Assembly: GCA_000504625.1 (NCBI GenBank)
Contig: AZHR01000006.1
Coordinates: forward strand, 1 to 58,829
Reading direction: 5' to 3'
DNA length: 58,829 nucleotides
From: an alpha proteobacterium SCGC AAA240-E13
GTDB taxonomy: Bacteria > Pseudomonadota > Alphaproteobacteria > Pelagibacterales > Pelagibacteraceae
Positions 1 through 8,355 of the stretch are shown here, one piece after another. The notes under the pieces were generated by a model that saw only the letters and a list, made by a program, of their open reading frames with translations, made no database searches and had not been told where the DNA came from. The position numbers and the translations under genes are program-made. Numbering within the stretch: position 1 is the first letter of the stretch; each line of letters opens with the position of its first letter.

Positions 1-2
1 GC

Positions 3-1193
3 TCTAAATATGTTGGAGAATTTCAAGGAGGAAAGTTTTCTGGGCAAGGAACTTACGAATTTATTAATGGAGATGCATATGTTGGAAAATTTGTAAAAGG
101 CACATTTAGCGGTTTAGGAACGTATACATTTGTTAATGGAGACGTTGATCACGGTATTTGGGAAAAAGGAGATTTGGTTGAACGTTTTGAAATAGGAATT
201 TCTAAAAAAGATAAGAAAAAAAAGAAGAAAGAAGAAACTAAAGTAGTCAAAAAAGAGAAAATTCAAACAGATAGTTCATTGCCTGAGTGTGAAGGAAGTC
301 CTCTTGAGGTTAAAAGATTTTCTTTAACATCAGGTGTTCTTTCTTCAAAATTAAAAATGTTGAGAAAATGGAAAGATTGTCATGGAATTTTAATTGCGAA
401 AAATGGTTCTAAATATGTTGGAGAGTTTAGTTGGGGAGGTCAATTTTCAGGACAAGGAACATACACACTTGAAAATGGAGAAATATATAAAGGAGGATTC
501 GTAAAAGGAAAGTCGGAAGGATATGGAAGTTATCAATTTAATAATGGAGATCTATATGTTGGAGAATTTGTAAAAGATTCATTTGCAGGACAAGGAACAC
601 TTACTAGACATACAGGAGGTAAATATGAAGGACAATTTGCAAGGGGTGTATATAATGGTGAGGGAACCTTTACATTTCCTGACGGAAGAAAAAATACTGG
701 AAAATGGTTAAACGGACAACTTGATGGAGAAGTAAATCTTTTTTTGAAAGATGGGGGTAAATATTTTGGTTTCTATAAACATGGTGAAAGGAACGGACAA
801 GGATCTTGGACAAAAGCCGACGGAACATTGGAAGAAGGTATTTGGAAAAATGGTTTATTGATTAAACGAAACGGAGAAGCATCACATACTTATGAAGATG
901 GAGGTAGTTACTACGGTGGATGGTCCATGGATTCAAGAGAAGGATATGGAACCATGAATTTTACTTCAAAATCACAAGAAAACAAAAGACAAAAAAGTTT
1001 ATTCGTTAAATATACTGGAGAATGGACAAAAGATCAGATGAATGGACCAGGAACAATGGAATATGCAAATGGCAGAGTTTATGTGGGAGAATGGAAAAAT
1101 AACAAACGACACGGCAAAGGAACATTGTCATATCCCGATGGTGGAATTAAAAAAGGAATATGGTCGGGTAACAAATTAAGTAAGCAACAATAG
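3..1193 (+). CDS. MORN-repeat protein, 5' truncated
   Basis: The reading frame is open from the first complete codon at position 3, so the N-terminus lies outside the window; 396 residues are visible. It consists of about 14 MORN-type repeats of the pattern Y-x-G-x-F/W-x-x-G-x-x-x-G-x-G-T (for example YVGEWKNNKRHGKGT near the end). A lysine-rich, non-repeat linker of roughly 60 residues, around positions 180-360, interrupts the array. MORN arrays form elongated beta-sheet surfaces that bind lipids or proteins; no catalytic domain is visible in this part. An internal TTG at 174 is not a credible start because the repeats continue upstream of it. The specific function is unknown. Confidence 0.85.
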   Translation, partial: SKYVGEFQGGKFSGQGTYEFINGDAYVGKFVKGTFSGLGTYTFVNGDVDHGIWEKGDLVERFEIGISKKDKKKKKKEETKVVKKEKIQTDSSLPECEGSPLEVKRFSLTSGVLSSKLKMLRKWKDCHGILIAKNGSKYVGEFSWGGQFSGQGTYTLENGEIYKGGFVKGKSEGYGSYQFNNGDLYVGEFVKDSFAGQGTLTRHTGGKYEGQFARGVYNGEGTFTFPDGRKNTGKWLNGQLDGEVNLFLKDGGKYFGFYKHGERNGQGSWTKADGTLEEGIWKNGLLIKRNGEASHTYEDGGSYYGGWSMDSREGYGTMNFTSKSQENKRQKSLFVKYTGEWTKDQMNGPGTMEYANGRVYVGEWKNNKRHGKGTLSYPDGGIKKGIWSGNKLSKQQ

Positions 1194-1211
1194 ATATTTT
1201 TCTTAAATATC
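1193..1211 (+). terminator. Weak AT-rich hairpin after the MORN gene
   Basis: A 7-bp perfect hairpin (GATATTT, 5-nt loop, AAATATC) begins at the last base of the MORN stop codon. It is AT-only apart from the closing pair and is not followed by a clear T run, so termination is only a possibility. Confidence 0.25.
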
Positions 1212-1255
1212 ATTCAAATAAAGTAATTTTAATAAATAACAATCTTGTCACAGTA

Positions 1256-1270
1256 TTACCGGACTGGTAA
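1256..1270. promoter_or_regulatory. Inverted repeat upstream of the enoyl-CoA hydratase gene
   Basis: TTACC-GGACT-GGTAA is a 5+5 bp inverted repeat ending 9 bp before the proposed ATG at 1280. It is GC-richer than its surroundings. Its size and symmetry would fit an operator, for example for a GntR-family regulator; it could equally be a small mRNA hairpin. No regulator gene is nearby. Confidence 0.25.
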
Positions 1271-1279
1271 GTATTGATA

Positions 1280-2065
1280 ATGAAAGAATTATCTAATATT
1301 ATTATTCAATCATCAAACAACGGCATTTCGCGCATAAAACTTAATGAACCAAATACTTATAATGCTTTGTCATTAAAGACACTAAAATCATTAATAGAAG
1401 GTTTTAAAAAATTTAGTGATGATGAAAAAACAAAAGTAATTATTATTGAAGGAACTGGAAAAGGTTTTAGTGCAGGCCATAATTTAAAGGAAATTAATTC
1501 TCTAAAAGGAAAAGCGGATTATCAAAAGTTATTTAATTTATGTTCCGTGCTAATGATGAACATAGTTCAAAATAACAAAACTGTTATTGCTAAAGTTCAC
1601 GGAGCTGCTTTTGCGGCAGGATGTCAATTAGTTGCTACTTGTGATCTGGCTTTAAGTACAAATGATGCAATTTTTGCTACGCCAGGTGTTAATATAGGAC
1701 TTTTTTGTAGTACTCCTATGGTTGCTTTAAGTAGGAATGTAAATAGAAAAAAAGCAATGAAAATGCTTTTAACTGGTGAACCAATAAATGCTGAATATGC
1801 AAAAGAAATTGGTCTTATCAATGATCATTTTGAAAGTTCTAATTTGGAAGAGGAAGTTTTAAAGTTGGCAGAAAAAATTGCCTCTAAATCAAATAAAATT
1901 GTCAAAATAGGTAAAAAGGCTTTTTATAAACAATTAGAAATGCCACTTCAAGCGGCATACAAATATACTAGTAAAGTGATGTGTGAAAATATGATGGCGT
2001 TAGACGCTAAAGAAGGTATTTCAGCCTTTTTAGAAAAAAGGATTCCTAACTGGAAAAATAAATAA
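1280..2065 (+). CDS. Enoyl-CoA hydratase/isomerase (crotonase) family protein
   Basis: A 261-residue crotonase-fold protein. The oxyanion-hole segments are visible as GKGFSAGHNLKEI (around residues 60-72) and HGAAFAAGCQLVATCD (around 105-120). The run ATPGVNIGLFCSTPMVALSR resembles the ECHDC3-like subgroup. Members hydrate or isomerise acyl-CoA thioesters in the cytoplasm; the substrate here is unknown. ATG at 1280 is preferred over an in-frame TTG at 1274. The following CoA-binding gene starts on the base after this stop codon, so the two are probably cotranscribed and both may handle CoA thioesters. Confidence 0.85.
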   Translation: MKELSNIIIQSSNNGISRIKLNEPNTYNALSLKTLKSLIEGFKKFSDDEKTKVIIIEGTGKGFSAGHNLKEINSLKGKADYQKLFNLCSVLMMNIVQNNKTVIAKVHGAAFAAGCQLVATCDLALSTNDAIFATPGVNIGLFCSTPMVALSRNVNRKKAMKMLLTGEPINAEYAKEIGLINDHFESSNLEEEVLKLAEKIASKSNKIVKIGKKAFYKQLEMPLQAAYKYTSKVMCENMMALDAKEGISAFLEKRIPNWKNK

Positions 2066-2548
2066 ATGGTTCATCTAACTACAGAGAATCAATTAGTTAA
2101 AAATATTCTTGCTTCTACAAAAACTATTGCTATGGTCGGCGTAAGTTCTATTAAAGAAGAAAATCCAACCAATTTAATAAGAAGACCTTCAATTATTGTT
2201 ATGAAATATCTACAAGAATTTGGTTATCGAGTAATACCAGTAAATCCTTCTTCAATAGGAAAAAAAATATATGGAGAAACTGTAGTTGGTAAATTGGAAA
2301 ATATTAGTATTCCGATAGACTTAGTAAATGTTTTTCGTCCATCTGCTGAAGTACCATTAGTAGCTAAACAAGCAGTTAAAATTAAAACAAAAGTTCTTTG
2401 GTTACAATATGGTATTCAAAATGAGGAAGCTCAAATGATAGCAAGGTCAGCTGATATTATCTATATTGCAAATAAATGTATAAAACAAGAGTATCAAAGA
2501 CTGTTCTTGAAATTAAGTCCTGTTTTTCCAGTTCTACAAAATGATTGA
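2066..2548 (+). CDS. CoA-binding domain protein (YccU-like)
   Basis: A 160-residue single-domain protein of the CoA-binding Rossmann type. Near the N-terminus it has TIAMVGVSS, the nucleotide-binding loop, followed by GYRVIPVNPSSIGKKIYGE, the usual second strand and loop of this family. Members are small cytoplasmic proteins related to the CoA-binding part of succinyl-CoA synthetase; most have no assigned reaction. It starts directly after the stop of the crotonase gene with no spacer, so translation is likely coupled. Confidence 0.85.
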   Translation: MVHLTTENQLVKNILASTKTIAMVGVSSIKEENPTNLIRRPSIIVMKYLQEFGYRVIPVNPSSIGKKIYGETVVGKLENISIPIDLVNVFRPSAEVPLVAKQAVKIKTKVLWLQYGIQNEEAQMIARSADIIYIANKCIKQEYQRLFLKLSPVFPVLQND

Positions 2549-2572
2549 AATAATTATTTTTGGCATTATAAA
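2545..2572 (+). promoter_or_regulatory. Sigma70-type promoter of tRNA-Met
   Basis: TTGAAA (2545-2550) and TATAAA (2567-2572) are separated by 16 bp, and the tRNA 5' end lies 16 bp further downstream. The -35 box overlaps the stop codon of the preceding gene. The same TTGAnA-N16-TATAAA layout recurs before rpsD. Confidence 0.6.
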
Positions 2573-2587
2573 TTATTATCAACGTAT

Positions 2588-2664
2588 GGCGAGGTAGCTC
2601 AGTTGGTTAGAGCACAGGACTCATAAGCCTGGGGTCGGCGGTTCGACTCCGCCCCTCGCTACCA
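2588..2664 (+). tRNA. tRNA-Met (anticodon CAT)
   Basis: A 77-nt cloverleaf with encoded CCA. The acceptor stem pairs GGCGAGG with CCTCGCT, leaving a G1:U72 pair. The D arm reads GCTCAGTTGGTTAGAGC, the anticodon loop CTCATAA, and the T arm has GGTTCGACTCC. The anticodon stem (CAGGA/GCCTG) carries one A-G mismatch next to the loop. CAT could also be initiator tRNA or lysidine-modified Ile; the pairing at position 1-72 argues against an initiator, and elongator Met is most likely. Confidence 0.93.
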
Positions 2665-2742
2665 AAGATTATAAATTTTTTGGATAAAAAAAAACAATAA
2701 AAAAAATAGGATTAAAAGAGAAGAATTAGATTTTTTGAAGTA

Positions 2743-3462
2743 TTAAAATAATTTTTCCAATTCTTGGTATTTAACTATATTCATGTATTCCTTGAAGTTT
2801 TTTAGGTAATCGGAGAATTTTAGTCTTGAAAAATCTTTGATATTAAGGCTTAACTTTTTTCTATTTTTTCTTTTTAAAATTATTCCCATTCCCATATCAG
2901 CATAACAAGTATATGTATCAACATAATCTAAAGTTCTAAATTCTACAACTGCTTTCCACACGTCACCGTTCCAATTAAATTTTGGACGTGGTATAGCTTG
3001 ATCAAAAACATTATTTGGTAAACAATCATGAATAAAAATAACTCCATTTTGATTTAGTAATTTTAATGAATTGACTATATCTTTTTTAACTTGATGATAA
3101 ATATGTAAACCATCTATAAAAACGCAATCAAACCTCTCTTGATTCATTAAAAAAAAATCATCACTTTTTTTTCTTATATTTCCACCTGAATATGGATCTA
3201 CCCCAACTTTTTTTTGACAATCTATAGAATTAAATAAATCGTTATTGAAGCATCCAATTTCTAAATAAGATTTATAATTTTTTCTATTTATTGTATCTTG
3301 CAGTATTTTATATCTATCAGGTGTATTTGAAAAATTTAGTCCAATTTTTCCTATGTCCTTCTCTCCAAAATATTTATGGAAAAAAAAATTTAATTTCAAA
3401 ACATTTTTGCTTGATTTAAGTCTAATAATTTTTTTTCGTATAATATTCTTAATTTGAAACAT
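2743..3462 (-). CDS. Class I SAM-dependent methyltransferase (Methyltransf_24-like)
   Basis: A 239-residue protein with a SAM-binding Rossmann core: SYLEIGCFNNDLF (motif I, about residues 63-76), KVGVDPYSGG, FDCVFIDGLHIY (about 110-122), and GVIFIHDCLP. This arrangement is typical of Methyltransf_24-type enzymes found in polysaccharide and glycan loci. The acceptor is unknown. It is the last gene of a minus-strand run with rfbC, rfbA and rfbB, suggesting that it methylates a sugar or a surface-glycan precursor. Confidence 0.8.
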   Translation of the reverse strand: MFQIKNIIRKKIIRLKSSKNVLKLNFFFHKYFGEKDIGKIGLNFSNTPDRYKILQDTINRKNYKSYLEIGCFNNDLFNSIDCQKKVGVDPYSGGNIRKKSDDFFLMNQERFDCVFIDGLHIYHQVKKDIVNSLKLLNQNGVIFIHDCLPNNVFDQAIPRPKFNWNGDVWKAVVEFRTLDYVDTYTCYADMGMGIILKRKNRKKLSLNIKDFSRLKFSDYLKNFKEYMNIVKYQELEKLF

Positions 3463-3485
3463 GGTTAATTCTGTTAATAAGTAGT

Positions 3486-4022
3486 TTACAATCCCTTATA
3501 TTTTTCTATAAAATTTTTAAAACTACCTAGTAATTGATCTTTTTTTGAAACTGTAATTTTTGTTTTAGGTAATTTAATTTTTATATCTTTGTCATTGAAA
3601 CAAATTCCGTCTTCAAATTTTGGATAATAGTAATCTGATAGTTTATAATATATTACATTTAATTTTTGTAATGAACAATAACCATGCGCAAATCCTCTTG
3701 GTATATATAGAGATTTACAGTTATTTTCTGATAAGATAATAGAAAAGGTTTTTCCAAATGTATTTGAATTTTTTCTAAGATCTATTGACCAATCTAAAAT
3801 TTTACCTTTAATAACAGTTACAAACTTGGATTGCTGATGTTTATATTGGAAATGAAATCCTCTCAAAACATTTTTTTTGGAAACAGTTGCATATTCAAAT
3901 ACAAATTTATCCCAATTAATTTTTTTTTTATTATATGTTTCTCTTAGACTACCTCTAGAATCTGAATGTCTTCTGTGAGCAATAACTTTAAGATCTTTAA
4001 ATTTGGTTTTGATAATTTTCAT
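3486..4022 (-). CDS. rfbC: dTDP-4-dehydrorhamnose 3,5-epimerase
   Basis: A 178-residue cupin-fold epimerase. LRGFHFQ carries the catalytic-base histidine, YIPRGFAHGY is the second conserved cupin stretch, and YYYPKFEDGICFND matches the family's C-terminal signature, which includes the catalytic Tyr region. It converts dTDP-4-keto-6-deoxyglucose to dTDP-4-keto-rhamnose. It lies 11 bp after rfbA in a rfbB-rfbA-rfbC run. The reductase gene rfbD, which completes dTDP-rhamnose synthesis, is not in the window. Confidence 0.92.
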   Translation of the reverse strand: MKIIKTKFKDLKVIAHRRHSDSRGSLRETYNKKKINWDKFVFEYATVSKKNVLRGFHFQYKHQQSKFVTVIKGKILDWSIDLRKNSNTFGKTFSIILSENNCKSLYIPRGFAHGYCSLQKLNVIYYKLSDYYYPKFEDGICFNDKDIKIKLPKTKITVSKKDQLLGSFKNFIEKYKGL

Positions 4023-4033
4023 GTTTATTAGAA

Positions 4034-4903
4034 TTAAATTATTTTTTTTAAATATTCGGAATAATCACACTTGCCATAGAAATTAATTCTTTTTAAAATT
4101 TGTTTTTTTGAAATCCACTTATTTTGATAAGAAATTTCTTCAATACATGCAATTTTTAGTCCCTGTCTTTCCTCTATGGCAGCTATAAACTGTGAAGCAT
4201 TAAATAAAGTTTTGGCATTTCCAGTGTCTAACCAAGCGCTACCTCTGCCCATAAACTCTGATCTTAATGATTTATTTTTTAAGTAAATATTTAATAAATC
4301 AACAATTTCTAATTCATTTCTTTTTGAGAGTTTTAATGTTTTGCTAAAATCAACCACTCTATGATTAAAAAAATATAAACCAGTGATAGCCAAGTTTGAT
4401 TTGGGTTTAGATGGTTTCTCAACGATTTTTTTAATTTTATTTCTTTTATCTTTTTCTAATATTCCATAATCCGAGGGGTTATTTACAATATAGGTAAATA
4501 TTGTGGCTCCTTTATTTTTATACAAAGCCGTTTTAAGCCTGTTTGTAAATCCTTGCCCATAAAAAAAATTATCTCCCAAAATCAAAACAACGTTATCTCT
4601 TTTAATAAATTTTTCACCAATAATAAAAGCTTCTGGCAAGCCTCTTGGTTTATTTTGTTCTAAAAAAGTAATTTTTATACCTAGTTCAGATCCATCACCT
4701 AGTAATTTTACAAAGTTAGATTTTTCACCCTTGTTTGCTATAATTAAAATATTTTTAATACCTGCAAGCATTAAAACTGATAAAGGATAAAAAATTAAAG
4801 GTTTGTCATAAAGAGGCAACAATTGTTTATTAACTGCCTTCGCAAGAGGACCGAGTCTTGTTCCGTAACCTCCTGCTAGTATAATTCCTTTTTTAATCAT
4901 CAA
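4034..4903 (-). CDS. rfbA: Glucose-1-phosphate thymidylyltransferase
   Basis: A 289-residue nucleotidyltransferase. The N-terminal GIILAGGYGTRLGP motif binds dTTP, LPLYDKPLIFYPLS follows it, and VLILGDNFFYGQG contains the metal-binding Asp. GRGSAWLDTGN is the usual C-terminal signature. It makes dTDP-glucose from glucose-1-phosphate and dTTP, the first step of dTDP-sugar synthesis. Its start overlaps the end of rfbB by 11 bp, so the two are translationally coupled. Confidence 0.94.
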   Translation of the reverse strand: MMIKKGIILAGGYGTRLGPLAKAVNKQLLPLYDKPLIFYPLSVLMLAGIKNILIIANKGEKSNFVKLLGDGSELGIKITFLEQNKPRGLPEAFIIGEKFIKRDNVVLILGDNFFYGQGFTNRLKTALYKNKGATIFTYIVNNPSDYGILEKDKRNKIKKIVEKPSKPKSNLAITGLYFFNHRVVDFSKTLKLSKRNELEIVDLLNIYLKNKSLRSEFMGRGSAWLDTGNAKTLFNASQFIAAIEERQGLKIACIEEISYQNKWISKKQILKRINFYGKCDYSEYLKKII

Positions 4904-5927
4904 TTAAACCTAATCTTTTATCAAATTTTCTTCTCTGTCTTATGTTATAAAATTTTGGATTTTTTAAATACCATTCTATTGTTTTGATTATTGCTTTTTT
5001 AAAACCATATATATGTTTCCAACCAATTTTTTTTTTAATTTTGCCACTATTTAAAGCATATCTAAAATCATGACCAGGTCTATCTTTAACAAACTCAATT
5101 ATTATTTTTTGTTTTCTTTTATCAAAGTTAGATTTATAAACTTTGATAAGTTTTTGAACTAATTTTAAATTGCTCATTATTAGCCCAGTACCTATATTGT
5201 AACTTTCACCAATTTTTCCTTTTATAAATAATTTGATCAAAGCACGACAGTGATCTTCAACATATATCCATTCCCTTTGGTTTTTGCCTTTTCCATAAAC
5301 CGGAATATTTTTTTTCATGATAATATTGAATAAAGTTTTAGGTATAAGTTTTTCAGGGAACTGGTTGGGACCAAAATTGTTACAGCAATTGGATATAATT
5401 ATAGGCAGGTTATATGTTCTGATGTAAGAATTAATTAAATGATCGGCACCCGCTTTTGAAGCAGAATAAGGTGAACTGGGTAGATACCTATCTCCTTCTT
5501 TTGATTTTATTAATCCTTTTATATCACCATAAACTTCATCAGTAGAAACATGAATCATTTTAAATTTTTTTTTAATTTTTAAATATTCTTTTATACATTC
5601 TAGTATATTAAAAACTCCCAATATATTTGATCTAACAAAATTTCTAGGATTGCTTATAGATCGATCTACGTGTGTTTCGGCGGCTAAATTAAATAAAGCA
5701 TCTGGTTTATGTTTTTTAAGGATCATTTTTAAAACCTTTTTGTTACAGATATCGGATTTATAAAATTTGTACCTATTATTTTTTTTTATATTTTTTACAT
5801 TATAAATATTTGATGCATAGCCTACTTTATCGATATTAATTACAAAAAAGTTATTTTTTAAAAGTAATTTTATTAGATTACATCCAATGAACCCTAAACC
5901 TCCTGTAACAATTGCCTTTTTTTGCAT
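4893..5927 (-). CDS. rfbB: dTDP-glucose 4,6-dehydratase
   Basis: A 344-residue extended SDR enzyme. The NAD site is GGLGFIGCNLIK near the N-terminus. HVSTDEVYGD holds the catalytic Thr-Asp-Glu stretch, YSASKAGAD the Tyr-x3-Lys pair, and NNFGPNQFPEKLIP the substrate loop. It forms dTDP-4-keto-6-deoxyglucose. It is the first gene of the minus-strand rfbB-rfbA-rfbC-methyltransferase run and is divergent from a GT2 gene across 75 bp, which must hold both promoters. Confidence 0.94.
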   Translation of the reverse strand: MQKKAIVTGGLGFIGCNLIKLLLKNNFFVINIDKVGYASNIYNVKNIKKNNRYKFYKSDICNKKVLKMILKKHKPDALFNLAAETHVDRSISNPRNFVRSNILGVFNILECIKEYLKIKKKFKMIHVSTDEVYGDIKGLIKSKEGDRYLPSSPYSASKAGADHLINSYIRTYNLPIIISNCCNNFGPNQFPEKLIPKTLFNIIMKKNIPVYGKGKNQREWIYVEDHCRALIKLFIKGKIGESYNIGTGLIMSNLKLVQKLIKVYKSNFDKRKQKIIIEFVKDRPGHDFRYALNSGKIKKKIGWKHIYGFKKAIIKTIEWYLKNPKFYNIRQRRKFDKRLGLIDD

Positions 5928-6002
5928 TAAGATTTTTTACATTAATGAAAAAAGTAAGTATACATTTTTTCTTAATAAATTTTCTGATAAACATTAACAT
6001 AA

Positions 6003-6923
6003 ATGGACAATATTCAAAATTTAACAATAGTTATTGTTACTTATAGAACAGATGAAAAGATTTTAACAGAATGCTTAAATTCCATTGATCATAGAGCCAA
6101 GATATTAATCGTAGAGAACTCAAATAAAAATGTGTTTGAAGAAAGACTTAAAAAAAAATATCCAAATATAAATGTGGTATTAAGTGGAAAAAATTTGGGA
6201 TATGGAGCTGGTAATAATTTTGGTTTATCAAGAGTAAAAACTCAATATGCATTAATTATAAATCCTGATATAATTTTAGAAAAAAATTTTTTTTCGGAAC
6301 TAAATAATTATTTTCATCAAAAAATAAATTTTCATATTATAGGCATAAAATATAAGGATGATTCAAAATGGAAAACTTCAGGTTTATTTAGTGAGTTTGA
6401 TAAAAGAATAAAATTAAAAAATAAAACAAAATCCCATCCTGATTCACTCGAAGAAGTAGATTGGGTTATTGGATGTGCTATGTTAATTAATCTTGAAAAA
6501 TTCAAAACACGAAAGTTATTTGATGAAAATATTTTTTTATATTTTGATGAATTTGATCTTTGTAGAAGAATCAAAAGTGATCAAGGGATAATTTATTCAA
6601 GCAAAAACTTGTTTGTTAAGCATCTTGGTAATAAAGGATCTTTGGATCAAGATTATATTTTAGAATTCGAAATGTTAAGAAATTGGCATTGGATGTGGTC
6701 AACGTTTTATTACCACCAAAAATACTATGGCTATTTTTATGCTGTATATAAAACATACGGAAAACTTTTTAGATCTATATTTAAAATGATATTGTTTACG
6801 ATTATATTTAATAAAAAAAAAAGAAAAATTTATTTTGCTAGAATATATGGCATAATAAACGCTATGTTGGGTCAAAAATCTTGGTATAGAATTAAATATA
6901 AATTTAATGACCAGAAAAGTTAA
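6003..6923 (+). CDS. Family 2 glycosyltransferase, rhamnosyltransferase (WbbL)-like
   Basis: A 306-residue GT-A enzyme. It opens with TIVIVTYRTDEKILTECLNSI, followed by LSGKNLGYGAGNNFG and ALIINPDIILE. The N-P-D replaces the DxD motif as in WbbL-type dTDP-rhamnosyl transferases. EVDWVIGCAMLI and LYFDEFDLCRRI are the acceptor-side motifs. It sits beside dTDP-sugar genes, so a dTDP-deoxyhexose donor is likely. A hydrophobic, basic C-terminus suggests membrane association. Its last 20 bp overlap the end of the convergent apt gene. Confidence 0.85.
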   Translation: MDNIQNLTIVIVTYRTDEKILTECLNSIDHRAKILIVENSNKNVFEERLKKKYPNINVVLSGKNLGYGAGNNFGLSRVKTQYALIINPDIILEKNFFSELNNYFHQKINFHIIGIKYKDDSKWKTSGLFSEFDKRIKLKNKTKSHPDSLEEVDWVIGCAMLINLEKFKTRKLFDENIFLYFDEFDLCRRIKSDQGIIYSSKNLFVKHLGNKGSLDQDYILEFEMLRNWHWMWSTFYYHQKYYGYFYAVYKTYGKLFRSIFKMILFTIIFNKKKRKIYFARIYGIINAMLGQKSWYRIKYKFNDQKS

Positions 6924-7443
6924 TTAAACTTTCTGCAAAGTAAGATTTTTTTTTTAGTTCATCTTGACCTCCTAAATCAAATAAATTTATTACAAATATA
7001 AATCCAGAAACTTTTCCATTAGATAATTCAACAAGTTGGGTTGCAGCTTTAGCGGTGCCTCCAGTTGCAATCAAGTCATCAATGATTAGAATTTTTTCGT
7101 CTTTTTTAATTGAATCTTTATGCATTTCAAGTGTAGCTTCTCCGTATTCAAGTTGAAAATTTACAGAATATTTGTTTGCTGGTAACTTATTTTTTTTTCT
7201 CAATAATATAATAGGCTTATTAACAATATAGGATAGAGGTGAAGCAAATACAAAACCTCTCGATTCAATTGAGGCAATTTTGTCAAAATTGATTTTTTTT
7301 GATACTTCCACAATCTTATCAATGCAACTTTTGAATGCATTTTCATCTTTTATTAAGGTTGTAATATCTCTAAATAATATCCCTTTTTTGGGATAATCTG
7401 GAATTGATCTAATATATTTTTTTAAATCCATTTTTTTATTCAA
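6904..7443 (-). CDS. apt: Adenine phosphoribosyltransferase
   Basis: A 179-residue type I phosphoribosyltransferase. IPDYPKKGILFRDIT is the N-terminal family signature. SIESRGFVFASPLS is followed by the PRPP-binding loop ILIIDDLIATGGTAKA at about residues 117-132. It salvages adenine to AMP with PRPP. The start may be MNKKM at 7443 or the internal ATG at 7431. It is divergent from mtnP across only 36 bp. Since MtnP releases adenine from methylthioadenosine, the pairing makes metabolic sense. Confidence 0.93.
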   Translation of the reverse strand: MNKKMDLKKYIRSIPDYPKKGILFRDITTLIKDENAFKSCIDKIVEVSKKINFDKIASIESRGFVFASPLSYIVNKPIILLRKKNKLPANKYSVNFQLEYGEATLEMHKDSIKKDEKILIIDDLIATGGTAKAATQLVELSNGKVSGFIFVINLFDLGGQDELKKKSYFAESLINFSGH

Positions 7444-7479
7444 ATTAAAAAAAAAACATCATAATAATTAATTATAAAA

Positions 7480-8355
7480 ATGACAAATTCAAAATTAGCA
7501 ATAATTGGTGGTAGTGGACTTTATGATATCCAGGGATTAAAAAGACCTAAATGGAAAAAGATTAAAACTCCATGGGGAAATCCTTCTGATAAAATATTAA
7601 CCTTTAGTTTTAAAGGTAAAGAAGTTTGTTTTTTACCAAGACATGCCAGAGGTCATAAAATTTCACCAACCAATATTAATTTTAGAGCTAATATTGATGC
7701 ACTAAAACAATTAGGTATCACCGATATTATTTCAGTTTCAGCCGTAGGTTCGCTTAAAGAAGATTTAGATCCAGGTACTTTTGTATTAATAGACCAATTT
7801 ATTGATAGAACTTTTTCAAGAAAAAAAACTTTTTTTGATGAGGAAATAGTTGCCCATGTTTCTATGGCACATCCTACTAGTACTGGCTTAGCAGATGCAT
7901 GCGAAAATGCCTTAAAACAATTGAAAATTAAATATCAAAGGAGTGGCACGTATATAGTTATGGAAGGACCTCAATTTTCTAGTCTTGCAGAATCTAATTT
8001 ATACAGAAGTTGGAATGCCGATGTAATAGGAATGACAAATATGCCTGAAGCTAAATTAGCAAGGGAAGCAGAAATTAGATATACGACTGTAGCTATGGTA
8101 ACAGATTTCGATTGTTGGCATCCAGATCACGAACATGTTGAAGTTCAAATGATAATTAAAACACTAATGGATAATGCAGAGAAGGCAAAAAATATGATCA
8201 AGATAGTTATAGAAAGCTTTGAAAAAAAAATAAAAGGAGATGATCCTGCTAACAATTGTTTGGATACAGCTATTATTACTAATCCAAAATTGATGACAAA
8301 AAAAACTAAAAACAAATTAAAAAATATAGCTGGAAGAGTACTTTTTAAAAAATAA
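7480..8355 (+). CDS. mtnP: S-methyl-5'-thioadenosine phosphorylase
   Basis: A 291-residue purine nucleoside phosphorylase-family protein of normal MtnP length. It has AIIGGSGLYDI at the N-terminus, phosphate-binding FLPRHARGHKISPTNINFRAN, the substrate segment VMEGPQFSSLAES with VIGMTNMPEAKLAREAE, and TDFDCWHP. It cleaves methylthioadenosine (often also 5'-deoxyadenosine) with phosphate to adenine and methylthioribose-1-phosphate. The stop overlaps the mtnA start (TAATG), so the two are coupled. Confidence 0.94.
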   Translation: MTNSKLAIIGGSGLYDIQGLKRPKWKKIKTPWGNPSDKILTFSFKGKEVCFLPRHARGHKISPTNINFRANIDALKQLGITDIISVSAVGSLKEDLDPGTFVLIDQFIDRTFSRKKTFFDEEIVAHVSMAHPTSTGLADACENALKQLKIKYQRSGTYIVMEGPQFSSLAESNLYRSWNADVIGMTNMPEAKLAREAEIRYTTVAMVTDFDCWHPDHEHVEVQMIIKTLMDNAEKAKNMIKIVIESFEKKIKGDDPANNCLDTAIITNPKLMTKKTKNKLKNIAGRVLFKK

